DNA of 64,000 bases from Mytilus edulis (GCF_963676685.1 NC_092349.1:42981426-43045425), one strand, 5' to 3'; numbered from the stretch's first letter, positions 48,401 to 58,222 are shown. Numbers and translations: made by a program. Notes: generated by a model from the letters alone, not told the origin.

Positions 48401-51400
48401 GAAACACCAAAGAAATAAAACACTGCTAATGACAAAAAAAGTAAATAATGGAGAGAAAAACAACCAGAACAATCAGAACAGTGTTAAAATCAGGGTATTA
48501 CTATCTTCTTCATATTGTCCATTAAGAAGAGTTGATAAATATGATTTGTTGGAAAGACATATTTTAAATGTCTGACAAAACATCAGATACATAGTCAGAG
48601 AAAGTAAATAGAAAGACCTAGAAAGACTAAACAATTCAGTTAAAGTCGTCAAAAGAAAATCAAAATAGAAAAACCTTTGATAGGTCATTGTTTTTTTTTC
48701 ATGATCTTTGCTAAACAGTGTCATATCTTCCCCCTCATTCATCTTTTCGACACTATTTCAAAATATTCAATTATAATACCCTTCTGCAAGAGAAATGTAT
48801 AAAGGGTTGCCATTGTTGATCCTTTCCTCTGTCCATCTATATATTTTTTGTCAGAATAAATACCAGTACAGGTTAACCAAATCTTTTAAATTTTGATAGT
48901 TCTGACATCTAATGTTCAAGAGTTATGTCCCTTAGTGATTTTTTACTGCTGATATCTACCCCTTCCTCGAGGAGGAAAGTATATAAAAATGAACATATCT
49001 GTCTGTCTGTTAATCACTTGATTGGTTTGTAGAAGATAACTTAAGTACTACAAGACCTAGAAGTATATCTTTTGAAAGGAGGAGGTTTAGCATATAAGAG
49101 ACATTTTTAGGCTCTTGAAATAGCAAAAACAGATAATTTGTTCAAGCCATTCAAAATCAGGGGTGTGGAAATGCTATGCCGACTCACCCGACTCGTACAT
49201 TTGAACAACCGGACAAGTCATTATTTTTGTCTTGGTTGCCCGTGGACAAGTAAAAAAATATACAAGACAAAGTTCAAATTCGAACAAAAACATAAAATTA
49301 ATTTCAAAATTTATACAGATGTTTAATTTATGTAAAAGAAACCAATGTTCATGACGATAAATATTACATGATACCGGAAATAGATCGATTACCAAAATAA
49401 ATAAAAATAAGTATGCAAACCCGAGTCGCGTAACATTGCATTGGCTTTGTCCATTGACCCGGGATCATCGATTAGGTTTTATCCATCATTTACCGGAAGT
49501 GTCATTTCTTAAATTTTGTATCGAGATTCAGATTGATAAATACTTAATGAAAAGGTGGGCAAACAAGACAAAAAGAGTGATGAGTCCAGTAGAAAACCTT
49601 AAATGCAAATGGAGGACACAGAGTATTTTAAAAAAAAACGGAAGCGAGAATTTCAGACATCGTGGATATCAGATTGCCCCTGGCTATCTATGGAAATTCG
49701 GAAAATAAATTAAGTTTTTGTCTTATTTATAGATAAAAGGTCAACATTATTTGTTGTCAAAGTGGAAAATAGAAGGGACGCTTTAATTGCCCATCAAGAC
49801 AATAATAAATAATAAAAAAAAAACAAGTGTGTCAGTTGAGAGAAACACCACAAAATCAATAGTTTATCTATTATTTAGTTTACATTTCTTCAATCACTGT
49901 CCTCAAATTTAGTATATGTACCTACTGGCTACAATTTTTATTCAAAAACTGCTGCAAAATTGTCCTTTACATGTCATATCATTGGTTGGTTTGCTGTTAG
50001 GTTTCTGTCCCATTTATGTTAACCCATTAATTCCTACTTTCCTAATTTTTTACACATAAACAAACAGATTTCATTTGTTTGTGATGCACAACAGTGCTAG
50101 CCTAAGTAAGAATCATATATTAGCTAACAAGAAATACTTCAATATTTATTGGGATCATCAGGGCAAGTAATTTTTTTCCGGACAAGTCTAATCTTAAAAC
50201 TTGAGTCTAAAATTGTATTTATGATGTCATAAACATATAAAAATTTGCATATTTAAACTCAAATAGTCATTTCAGGCATAGTTTTGGGTCAAAATATATA
50301 TATATATATGAGCAAGAGCTTTACCCCAAAACATAATTTACACACATAAGCATGTTTGTAAAAAAACATTTTGTATAGCATATCTAATTGGGTAAAGCTG
50401 TTGCTAATATCTAAATTTTAGGTTTCTAGACCATCTGATGACTTTGAGGATTCCCACAGGAGGTTCTTTGACCCTGAAATGTCCTCCATTAGGGGATCAG
50501 GAGATTACGCAATGACTCCAGGACAATTCTGTGTACATAGAGGTATGTTAATGATTCACTCAATATAACCGTGCACGCTTCAATAATCGGTGGCCGAGTG
50601 GTCTTAGTTGTAACCACTGTAATCACTAGCCAGTTAACACTGAGGTTGTGAGTTCGAAACCCGCTCTTGTGAATGCACTCTACTCAAATCTTAATTGACT
50701 AGGATTGTCAGTTTTCCTATTGAAGGTCAGTGGTTTTTAGTCCAGTCAATCTAGCATACATTTGATCCTAACCTTGAAGTAATTGCAACAGAAGGTTTTT
50801 AAGTTTTAATCTTTAGCATTATACCCCAAATATGCACAGTAAAAAATCCCCCAAAATTTAACTTGATGAAAACTAAAGATCAGGAATTTAAAATGATCAG
50901 GAATTTAAAATTCCTATGGAGATTTGCATTTATATGGGAGATAACTCTACAAATATAAAAATTAATTCAAAATTTTAGCTTTACCCCTTCTATTCAACAG
51001 AATGTATTGATTCTTGATATTTTAACCATCTTTAGAGTATAACAAACTACTCTAAAGGTGTTTTCATATCTTTTATCAAGGTACAACCTAGATTTTATAA
51101 TTCATTAGTTGACCATTTATTAAATTTTTCAGCATGTCAAGGTAAAGAATCTCTAATTGAATAAAACTAATCAAGCATATATTCTTCTTTTTGTGGCTTA
51201 AAGTTTCTTAAAACAAGGTAGATGCTGAACAAATATAATTTACAGATATGAACAGTACCAAATATTCACATTATTTTTTCAAAATGGTCATAAAGCCATA
51301 AATTTGCAATTTTCTTTTAATGAAAAATGTGCCTAAAAAAATAAAAATACCCATAACACTAAGGTTTTATACATTTCATGAGCAGAAAATTATATAGTAT

Positions 51401-54400
51401 AGTCAAATAGGAACTTATTATGTCCCAAGTCAGCAGCCTGTAATTCAGTGGTTGTCTTTTGTTTATGTGTTACATATTTGTTTTTTCGTTCATTTTTTTA
51501 CATAAATAAGGCCGTTAGTTTTCTCGTTTGAATTGTTTTACATTGTCTTATTGGGGCCTATTATAGCTGACTATGCGGTATGGGCTTTGCTCATTGTTGA
51601 AGGCCATAAGGTGACCTAAAGTTGTTAATGTCTGTGTCATTTTGGTCTTTTGTGGATAGTTGTCTCATTGGCAATCATACCACATCTTCTTTTTTATATA
51701 ATAACCCCATCAAAGTATTATATTTTACATGAATTCTAAGATAATCAACCAAAAACTGACAAAAAAAGGCTAACTTTTACATAATGCAAAATTTGAGTTT
51801 TCCTCGTTAGATTTTATGGGTCTTTTTTATGGGACTTTTTTCTAAGTATATTTAAGGCTTAACGCTATAAATTAGAACAAAAAAAAAATGTGTTGCAATT
51901 AGTTTGATTTTCAAACTTAGTTTGACTGGACTATTTCTCTGCACTCTGGCATCCTCCACCATTAAAGACTATATAGCTAGCCACCACAAAATAGCCCAAA
52001 AAGCAGTGTTTAAAAGTGGTTTTAAAACTCAAAAAATCAAAAATCAAATCTATATTAAAAATAACTTGTTTAAAGAAATAAGCAGGTGCCCAATTTGAAT
52101 GAAAGTATTAAAGGTTCTTTTTCCTGAACAACTATTTATTGACAATATGTAGGATAAAAGTCAATAAAAAAACGAAACAAAAACACCAAACTTTACTTAA
52201 AATATCATTGGAAAGTCTGTGGTCATCAAAGATCAGCAATGTCACACCTTATGAGATATATGTGAGTTAAAAAAACTAACAAAAATGAATTTAACTCTGA
52301 CTACTATATGTAATGATAAAAACAAAAAAAAAAAAAAAGTTCTGATCATTAAATTAGAAAAAGATGGGGAGTATGCCAAAAGATCAAATTAATTCTGACA
52401 ACACCATGACAAAAATAATAAACTAGACAAAAAATAACAAACTAGACAAAAAACTAGAGGCTAGGCAACACTTGCCTTGCCAAAAACTGTTTAAATGCAA
52501 ATGTACAAATTTTTCATGCAAATTTATCATTATGATTATTGCCTTCCATAGTAGTACCTATACATGAATTTTAGTATATATGTAAATAATTGATATGTTT
52601 CAGAACTGTAATTGTAAGAATAAAAAGATGAGGTGTGATTGCCAATGAGACTTGTAACTCTCCACCAGAGACTGAATTACATGACATAGACATTAAAAGT
52701 TATAGGTCATGTGAGGTCTTCAGTAATAAGCAAACCCATACTTATACTGCATAGTCAGCTATAAAAGATCTGAATAACATGTAAAACAAAAACTAACAGC
52801 CTGATTCATGTACAAAATATTTAACTGACAACAACCACTGAATTACATGGAATTAACTATCTATTTTCAGTGATTATGCCATCTGCAGCTAGCAGTACTG
52901 ATGGATCTGTTTTCCTAAAGGTAATTTCCATCATGTGTTTTGAGCTTTGATTGCACAATGAAGGTGGGCAATTATGTTCAGTAATCAACTAGACCTAAAG
53001 TTAATAGTCCATTTCCTTGAAATTAAACAAAACTAGAAAGAAACTAAACATTGTCCATACACCACTTTTGAGGAATTCAGGAAAACGCTTTTTAATTACT
53101 TGTTGAAAAGATCTAGCGAGGGTCAGGTGATTTCAAGTTGAATATTTTCACGGAGAAACCTGCTTTACATCATCAAGTAATGTAAATTCAGAAATTATTG
53201 CGAGGTTTTTATTATTGTGAAAGTTGCGACAGAGTTGTAAACGCAATAATTTAAAGTCGCATTTGATAATATTTTATATGAATTAAGCAGGATTTTTCCC
53301 AAAATCGTAATAATTAAAATCGCTTTTAAGTTTAAAATGACAAAATCGCAATAATAAATGCACGCAATAATTTCTTAATTTACAGTAAATGAGGAAAATA
53401 TGTGCAAACGATACTAGAACACTTCACAAGAGTGTTAAAATAAGCTTAAATTACAAAAAAAGAAAAAAAAAAGTTGGAAAAGTTGTGTTTACCATTAACC
53501 AGACAATACATGACCGATTTCAGTAATGTTGAACTGATTTGATAAAAACATTTAATTTTCAACTAATTTTGCTAACCCATGAGTACCTTTGGCTTAACAC
53601 AACACATTACATTTTGATGTCTTATTATCTTCCCCTACCACTGTATCTAATGTATATATACAACAACAATTAACTTTATAGCCAAGTACATTAAATATTA
53701 AGAACATATAACCAAAGAGAGGTCTTGATTGAATTACCAAAATTATTCGATTGCCCTGGAAGTGAAACCTCCTGCTCCACTAGTTACTGTAATTTCAGAA
53801 ATTTGGCATGCATTTATTATTGTGATTTTGTCATTTCAGACCTAAATGCGACTTCATGCATTATATTTTGCGATAATGAGAAAATTTATGCTTCAATCAT
53901 AAAAAAGAAATCCAAAGTGAGAGTTTGAATTATTGCAATTACATGCCTGTCTCATTTTTCGCAATATAATAAACAACACAATAATTTCTGATTTTTACAG
54001 TATTTAAAAAAAGTAAGAATAAAATATAAATTTTGATGTGGACTGAAGTTTAGATTATTTAATTATTTTAGGATACACCAGAAGCACAGATGATCTCAAA
54101 CTGTGGGTCAAGTTTGAGTTATAACAGTAACTTCCTATCCATTCCATCTAAATTTGGCCATAGGACTCCCCTTCCCTCTTATCTGAGTCTGAGACAACCA
54201 GCATCTGATAGTAGTACAGAGGGCAGTTTAAAGTCAATAACCAAGAGGAAAATGAAAGAGCAGACGAAGAAAGCCATGTTTCCAAACAACAAGACAATAG
54301 GAAGTTTAGAGAGTATAGCTGAACTTCCACCTTATAAAGATCCACCCCCGTACTTTCGAGACAAAGATGGTAGTTGTTACAACGGTAATAAGCAATTACC

Positions 54401-55211
54401 AGTTATGGTATCTGATACATCAGTATTTTCGAATGAACATCCCAAGAAACTTGATAAGAGACAGAAAAGAAGAAAAACTGACAACAAGTCTGCATCCTTC
54501 ATCGCATCAAATAGTAGTAGAAAAAGGTCAAAGGGATCTATGACATGTAATGATGGCAGAAATGGTTATCGTACTGCACTTTTCAGTAGGTGTGCAGAGG
54601 CACCAGTAGATTCGTATCGCCCTGGTACAGGACATCCAACATTTTTATCAACATCAAACTTCCATAATATGAATAATTTTGTTTCGTCAACTAACTTACA
54701 AAGAGGAAAATGGGAAGATATTCATTGCTTGAATGATAGCGGATACAAATTCTCTCAAAATAGCTGCTGTTCATTACAAAACTTGACTGAGATGAAAGAA
54801 ATGTGTAAAACTATGCCAATTATTCATGTGTCATCTTTTTCATCAATTATCCAGGAGCACAATACCTTATCTTACTCTGCCCATGCTCTGAACCATGCGA
54901 CAACTGAAATGGGAAGCAACTCAACCTCAAACAATGAAAACATGTCGTTGATTAACGAAGAAGGAGATATATCAGTAAACAAAGAGTTTGACAATCCTGC
55001 TTTTGTGCTGGATGAGTCCCCTCTAAATCAAAACAAACAATTGCAGTTTCAGCGAACATGTTCGTTGGATGAAAATAAATCTTTTGTTGATTTGAATAAT
55101 AACACACAATTCAATGATACTATGGGAGAAAATAAATCGTTCATTATCAATGATTTTTATCCGGGAGAAAATCATTTTATAGTGCTGGACAGAGGAGAAA
55201 CTATTGTTTGA
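45333..55211 (+). CDS. CUB-domain single-pass membrane protein with long cytoplasmic tail (complete, 8 coding exons)
   Basis: Predicted type I surface protein of 746 aa. Exons: 45333-45401, 45964-46225, 46756-47121, 47816-47894, 48341-48494, 50422-50542, 52871-52920, 54072-55211; all phases close. Order: signal peptide (about 1-23), Ser/Thr-rich stalk with N-glycosylation sites NST, NIS and NVS (24-110), one CUB domain (about 114-228) with the four expected cysteines (DDCF, LQCDW, DRCLDG, DMCGND), one transmembrane helix (about 238-258), then a basic stop-transfer KKQRKEKQKR and a tail of about 490 aa. The tail has PPPY (458-461), a WW-domain ligand of NEDD4-type ligases, and FDNPAF (673-678), an FxNPxF variant of the FxNPxY internalisation/PTB motif. 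I do not recognise a named orthologue. CUB usually binds proteins or sugars; ligand unknown. Receptor or adaptor role is inferred. Confidence 0.87.
45605..45792 (+). mobile_element. Dispersed repeat with two copies of ATCCCGAAGTCCCAGGCTTA
   Basis: Two related blocks: GATCCCGAAGTCCCAGGCTT and ATCTCGAAATCCCAGGCTTA, each followed by AAAAACA and a TCCTGA-type motif. Lies in intron 1 of the CUB gene, not coding. Confidence 0.6.
45964..46225 (+). CDS. CUB protein coding exon 2 (stalk)
   Basis: 262 nt encoding an extracellular Ser/Thr/Asn-rich stalk, ending SLADDGAK plus a split codon. No cysteine in this exon. Confidence 0.83.
46370..46600 (+). mobile_element. tRNA-derived SINE, decayed
   Basis: TGATGGCCTTGAGGTCTAAG and CAACACTGAGGTTACTAC correspond to the A and B boxes of the cleaner copy at 50585. 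The body AATCTCAATTAAACAGCATT, CTGCTGAAGGTCGAATG and CTTCCTCCACCAATAAAAA follows. Intronic. Confidence 0.6.
46756..47121 (+). CDS. CUB protein coding exon 3 (CUB domain)
   Basis: 366 nt encode the whole CUB domain. Conserved features: GHIFSPVYDEKK, CDWMIIVPDDYVTRLKF, CLDGFILYG, CGNDIPEVYVSISNRIWIYF. The acceptor is a tandem TTTAGCAG (NAGNAG), so the exon may start at 46756 or 46759, both in frame, adding or dropping one residue. Confidence 0.88.
47816..47894 (+). CDS. CUB protein coding exon 4 (transmembrane helix)
   Basis: 79 nt: EGSNLSLLALLVIVIPLIA, then AVSFCYV. Flanked by an acidic outer side and a strongly basic inner side in the next exon, giving type I topology. Confidence 0.85.
48341..48494 (+). 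CDS. CUB protein coding exon 5
   Basis: 154 nt. Basic juxtamembrane region KKQRKEKQKRLEVRVYDRF and an Asn/Gln-rich stretch. The donor G-GTATTA is weaker, but the phase is fixed on both sides. Confidence 0.75.
49135..50210 (+). pseudogene. Fragment of a multicopy TTF-type zinc-finger (ZNF862/C17orf113-like) element
   Basis: An ORF from ATG 49609 to TAA 49711-49713 reads MEDTEYFKKKRKREFQTSWI, then SDCPWLSMEIRKIN. The FQ-SW-PWL pattern is the start of the TTF-type zinc finger of hAT-derived proteins. About 30 bp later LFVVKVENRRDALIAHQD resembles its continuation, which ends in the H of the finger, interrupted by a stop. Related repeats (CCGGACAAGTC, GGACAAGTAAAAA) flank it at 49215-49260 and 50160-50190. 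Intronic debris of the CUB gene, not an intact gene. Confidence 0.4.
50422..50542 (+). CDS. CUB protein coding exon 6
   Basis: 121 nt: VSRPSDDFEDSHRRFFDPEM, then RGSGDYAMTPGQFCVHR. Polar tail sequence. Confidence 0.8.
50585..50760 (+). mobile_element. tRNA-derived SINE
   Basis: GGTGGCCGAGTGGTCTTAG is a good Pol III A box region, and GGTTGTGAGTTCGAAACCC is a B box, spaced as in a class II tRNA. No acceptor stem closes, and a SINE body follows (AATCTTAATTGACTAGG, CCTATTGAAGGTCAGTGG). The same family is at 46370-46600; tail pieces are at 51935-52015 and 43293-43330. Confidence 0.75.
51545..51692 (+). mobile_element. Dispersed repeat (GCGGTATGGGCTTTGCTC family)
   Basis: Contains GCTGACTATGCGGTATGGGC, GTTGAAGGCCATAAGGTGACC, GTCATTTTGGTCTTTTGTGG and GGCAATCATACCACATCTTC. 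Copies or inverted copies are at 9655, 36000, 36785 and (decayed) 52610-52765. Confidence 0.72.
51935..52015 (+). mobile_element. SINE tail fragment
   Basis: TCTGCACTCTGGCATCCTCC, ACCATTAAAGACT, CTAGCCACCACAAAATAGCC match the conserved tail of the SINE at 46370-46600 and 50585-50760. The ORF across it (51904-52098) is not a gene. Confidence 0.5.
52871..52920 (+). CDS. CUB protein coding exon 7
   Basis: 50 nt, too short for an ORF list: VIMPSAASSTDGSVFLK including the split first codon. Strong CTATTTTCAG acceptor and AAG-GTAATT donor; the frame joins exons 6 and 8. Confidence 0.78.
53178..53387. mobile_element. TACTGTAAATTCAGAAATTATTG MITE, copy 3
   Basis: Left TAATGTAAATTCAGAAATTA, right GCAATAATTTCTTAATTTACAGTA. 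The interior reads GTAATAATTAAAATCGC, so the orientation is opposite to copy 4. Confidence 0.75.
53785..54002. mobile_element. TACTGTAAATTCAGAAATTATTG MITE, copy 4
   Basis: Left TACTGTAATTTCAGAAATTT, right ACAATAATTTCTGATTTTTACAGTA. It ends about 70 bp before the acceptor of the last CUB exon. Confidence 0.72.
54072..55211 (+). CDS. CUB protein coding exon 8 and stop
   Basis: 1140 nt, 379 aa plus TGA: the bulk of the cytoplasmic tail. Contains KRKMKEQTKK, PPYKDPPPYF, a basic cluster KRQKRRK, and an acidic end with EFDNPAF. Ser/Asn-rich, low cysteine, predicted disordered. Confidence 0.92.
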   Translation, partial: DTPEAQMISNCGSSLSYNSNFLSIPSKFGHRTPLPSYLSLRQPASDSSTEGSLKSITKRKMKEQTKKAMFPNNKTIGSLESIAELPPYKDPPPYFRDKDGSCYNGNKQLPVMVSDTSVFSNEHPKKLDKRQKRRKTDNKSASFIASNSSRKRSKGSMTCNDGRNGYRTALFSRCAEAPVDSYRPGTGHPTFLSTSNFHNMNNFVSSTNLQRGKWEDIHCLNDSGYKFSQNSCCSLQNLTEMKEMCKTMPIIHVSSFSSIIQEHNTLSYSAHALNHATTEMGSNSTSNNENMSLINEEGDISVNKEFDNPAFVLDESPLNQNKQLQFQRTCSLDENKSFVDLNNNTQFNDTMGENKSFIINDFYPGENHFIVLDRGETIV

Positions 55212-55524
55212 AATTGTCAAGCAAAACTAGGCTTGTCTATTATAGTGCTATGTTTTTTCAAGGAATACAAGAATTTACATGAATTTCACCTTAAATCCTC
55301 TTGGAGCCAATTTCATATATTCTCATTCCATGCCTACTATTGTAGGGCATATCATGTTTTCTGGTCTGACCGTCTGTATGGTCATCTGTCATCTATGAGG
55401 TTTAAGTTGAATCATGAAATTATTATCATATTCACTTGACGTTTTGTACACATGTGATTATGATGTAATTTTGCAAAGATGTATAAAAAATGAGCGTTTT
55501 CATTGTGTATGCATGTTCTGGTTC

Positions 55525-55530
55525 AATAAA
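55525..55530 (+). promoter_or_regulatory. Poly(A) signal of the CUB gene
   Basis: AATAAA 314 nt after the stop codon, in GGTTCAATAAAAATTGCATTG. A genomic A-run follows within 15 nt. Likely 3' UTR 55212 to about 55545. Confidence 0.6.
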
Positions 55531-56087
55531 AATTGCATTGACCAAAAAAAAAAAAATTACCGTACATAAAAAATATTTTTTTAAATTTTGGCCAATTTCC
55601 AAAAGTCTGAATTTGACTCTAAAATTATTATAGTAGGTTAATTTATACTGTTTTTTTTTTATGGAAAAAAAACCGTACTGGTTGAAGTATATGATATTTT
55701 TAATTCCTAATTTAATTACACAATGGTCAGTGTAAATTTCAATATATTTTGAGGTTACTGTGGTTACTATACTAACAAAAGATTTTTTTTTAAGGTAAAC
55801 ATATTTTTTTCCCCAATTTTCCCTCTTTATTGCAGGAAATGATAACAAACATTGCTAATAAAGGGATATAACTTATTGAAATTTAAAGGTCAAGTTTCAG
55901 GTTTTGAGTAAGGGCAATAGAAATTTTCCTAGGAGATATGTATCTTGTAAGAATTTCTTAAAATAGCTTGGTGAAATAAGATACAGTAAATATTGAAGTA
56001 TGATATATGACATGACTGTAATATGGTATAACACACTTTTCTCTTGTAGTATGGTACAATGTATTATAAAACAACTATTGCTAGTCA

Positions 56088-56565
56088 TTATACCCCCGCT
56101 TTAAAAAAGGGGGGTATACTGTTTTACCTCTGTCTGTCCTTCCGTCAGTCCGTCAGTCAGTCCGTCCGTCCCATGAATATTTTTCTTTCTCAGGAACTAC
56201 AATACAAGGATTTCTGAAATTTGGTTTCAGGGTTTATCTAAGTCAGCTATACCGTGTGGTGCGTTTTCAGATTGATCACTTGACAACTTCCTGTTTACCG
56301 AACACTTGTATGATTTTACACATGATAGCCAAGTTGAAAATTTTCGTCACATTTTTCTCAGGAACTACACTACAAGGATTTCTGAAATTTGGTTTCAGGA
56401 TTTATATAAGTCCGCTTTACCGTGTGATGTGTTTTCAGATTCATCACTCAACAACTTCCTGTTTATCGAACACTTACATATTTTTACACAATTAATATTA
56501 TCCACTTGCGGCGGGGGTATCATCAGTGAGCAGTAGCTCGCAGTTTCACTTGTTATATTTACAAG
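56088..56565 (+). mobile_element. GGGGGTAT-ended element, direct copy
   Basis: ATTATACCCCCGCTTTAAAA, a GTCCGTCAGTCAGTCCGTCC tract, two blocks of about 170 bp beginning TTCTCAGGAACTAC and ending TTCCTGTTTACCGAACACTT (second TTTATCGAACACTT), then GCGGCGGGGGTATCATCAGT and GCAGTAGCTCGCAGTTTCAC. Near-identical reverse complement of 28182-28663. Confidence 0.85.
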
Positions 56566-57179
56566 TGAAAATAGTTCAACTGTTAACAATAATTGTTTAT
56601 TTAAGATGATCATCTTTTGGACAAAATGCTTCATTTTCTTAATAGTTTATTCTGATACATTATCATTTTTTCTAGTATATTTTTATTTATCTATTAAATG
56701 TACTTTAAATATGTTTAGCAATTTAAAATTATACATTATCATGATTAAAGTTAAAAGTTTATCTATACTATACAATTACATATTTATTCCTTATAGAATG
56801 TACACTTATCTATTTATACAACAAATTTTTACACTTATTCCATAGATATATTTATACATTTCTTTGTTACTGTGATCTTATTTTCTGAAGTTTTTTCATG
56901 TGAGAAATACAAAATAAATACTCTGATACATCTTAAATGAGTATGTTTTATATGAATAAAGGTAATGCTGGGTATATGTAAGAAGGAGCACCCCAATGAC
57001 AGAAAGAACCAAAAGAACATACATTCTTGATAATAGACAAATGTCAATACAATATGTCAAACTTAAAAAGTGTATTCAAGTTGTGAATAAATTATATGGA
57101 AACAATTCAACATCCTCCATTAACACCAGAATCTTATCTTATCAAGATAGAAAAACTTATAAAAAAATATAGCCATTCT

Positions 57180-58080
57180 GCTCTTTAATATCAGTTCTTG
57201 TACTTCAAAGATAAATACAAACAGCAACATGAGACACTGCATAAAACCCTACTCACTAATATTTGCTGCTGTACTTCATAGAAAATTTCTTTCAGCAACA
57301 TTAGAAAGAAAGATAATCTTGTAACACTGCTCTCTAATATGTGTTGCTGTACTTCACAGAAAATTACAAACATCAACAGAAACAATAAAGAAAATATAAC
57401 CACCCTGCTCTGACCTTCTGCTGTTGTCTGTTCTAAGGTTGGATTGTTGTTTCTTTGACACATTCCCCATTTCCATTCTCAATTTTATCTCTACTATCTG
57501 TTGCTGCACTTCACAGAAAATTTCATACAGAAACATTACAAACAATTAAGAATATATTACCACCCTGTTCTCTAATATATGTTGCTTTACTTCAGAGAAA
57601 ATTACACACAGCAAAATTAGAATTAATATAGAAAACCTTACCACCCTGTTCTCTAATATCTGTTGCTGTACTTCACGGAAAATTACACACAGCAACATTA
57701 GAATTAACATAGAAAACATTACCACCCTGTTCTCTAATATATGTTGCTGTACTTCACAGAAAATTACACACAGCAACATTAGAATTAATATAGAAAACCT
57801 TACCACCCTGTTCTCTAATATCTGTTGCTGTACTTCACGGAAAATTACACACAGCAACATTAGAATTAACATAGAAAACCTTACCACCCTGTTCTCTAAT
57901 ATATGTTGCTGTACTTCACAGAAAATTACACACAGTAACATTAGAATTAATATAGAAAACCTTACCATCCTGTTCTCTAATATCTGTTGCTGTACTTCAC
58001 TGAAAATTACAAACAGCAACATGTCATAAGAAACAATATAGATAATCTTGCCACCCTGCTCTCTAATATTTTTGCTGTAC
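57180..58080 (-). repeat. 81-bp tandem array (about 10 units) with exon-like units
   Basis: The core CACCCTGTTCTCTAATAT starts at 57561, 57642, 57723, 57804, 57885 and 57966 (exact 81-bp spacing), with diverged units on both sides and a repeat fragment inserted at 57405-57487. Alternate units differ consistently (CTTCACGG/ATTAACATAG versus CTTCACAG/ATTAATATAG), giving a 162-bp higher-order unit. On the minus strand each unit reads ATTTTCTGTGAAG, TACAGCAACA-ATTAGAGAACAG, GGTGGTAAGG, resembling acceptor, short exon and donor. As 81 is divisible by 3, a 158-aa minus ORF results; I do not call it a protein. Confidence 0.88.
57405..57487 (+). mobile_element. Dispersed repeat fragment inside the tandem array
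   Basis: CTGACCTTCTGCTGTTGTCTG, GGTTGGATTGTTGTTTCTTTG and ACACATTCCCCATTTCCATTC match the end of the repeat at 22185-22375. It interrupts an array unit. Confidence 0.7.
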
Positions 58081-58082
58081 TT

Positions 58083-58222
58083 AAACGTTGAACGTTAAAT
58101 TGGGATTTTGGATTGGACAAAGATGTCTCGTTTAAAATGCGGTAACACTGGTTTATATATAATGCTTCAGATAGTATTAAGATGAAGGCTGCACAATTAG
58201 TGGAATCCATGATATACTATAA
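58083..58222 (-). other. Possible minus-strand exon adjoining the 81-bp array
   Basis: A strong acceptor (TTTTTATCTTCTTTCTAG) at 58223 opens into a segment with ATG at 58208-58210 and a 67-codon ORF. Its end (KILESRV) is homologous to the array unit (QILENRV). The junction after it reads GGGTG-GCAAG, where array units have GGGTG-GTAAG. No known protein recognised; could be a lncRNA or chance. Confidence 0.25.

Noticed and set aside
50585..50665. Functional tRNA-Ser/Leu gene
   Set aside because: A and B boxes are present but the acceptor stem does not close and a SINE body follows.
56256..56536. ORFs in the GGGGGTAT element, also seen inverted at 28242-28481
   Set aside because: The two copies share the ORF because they share non-coding repeat sequence; no protein family recognised and the blocks are internally duplicated.
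57546..58022. 158-aa minus-strand ORF with repeated QQILENRVVRFS-like motif
   Set aside because: It exists only because the 81-bp tandem unit is divisible by three. No start context, no recognised domain, and the array contains an inserted repeat fragment.
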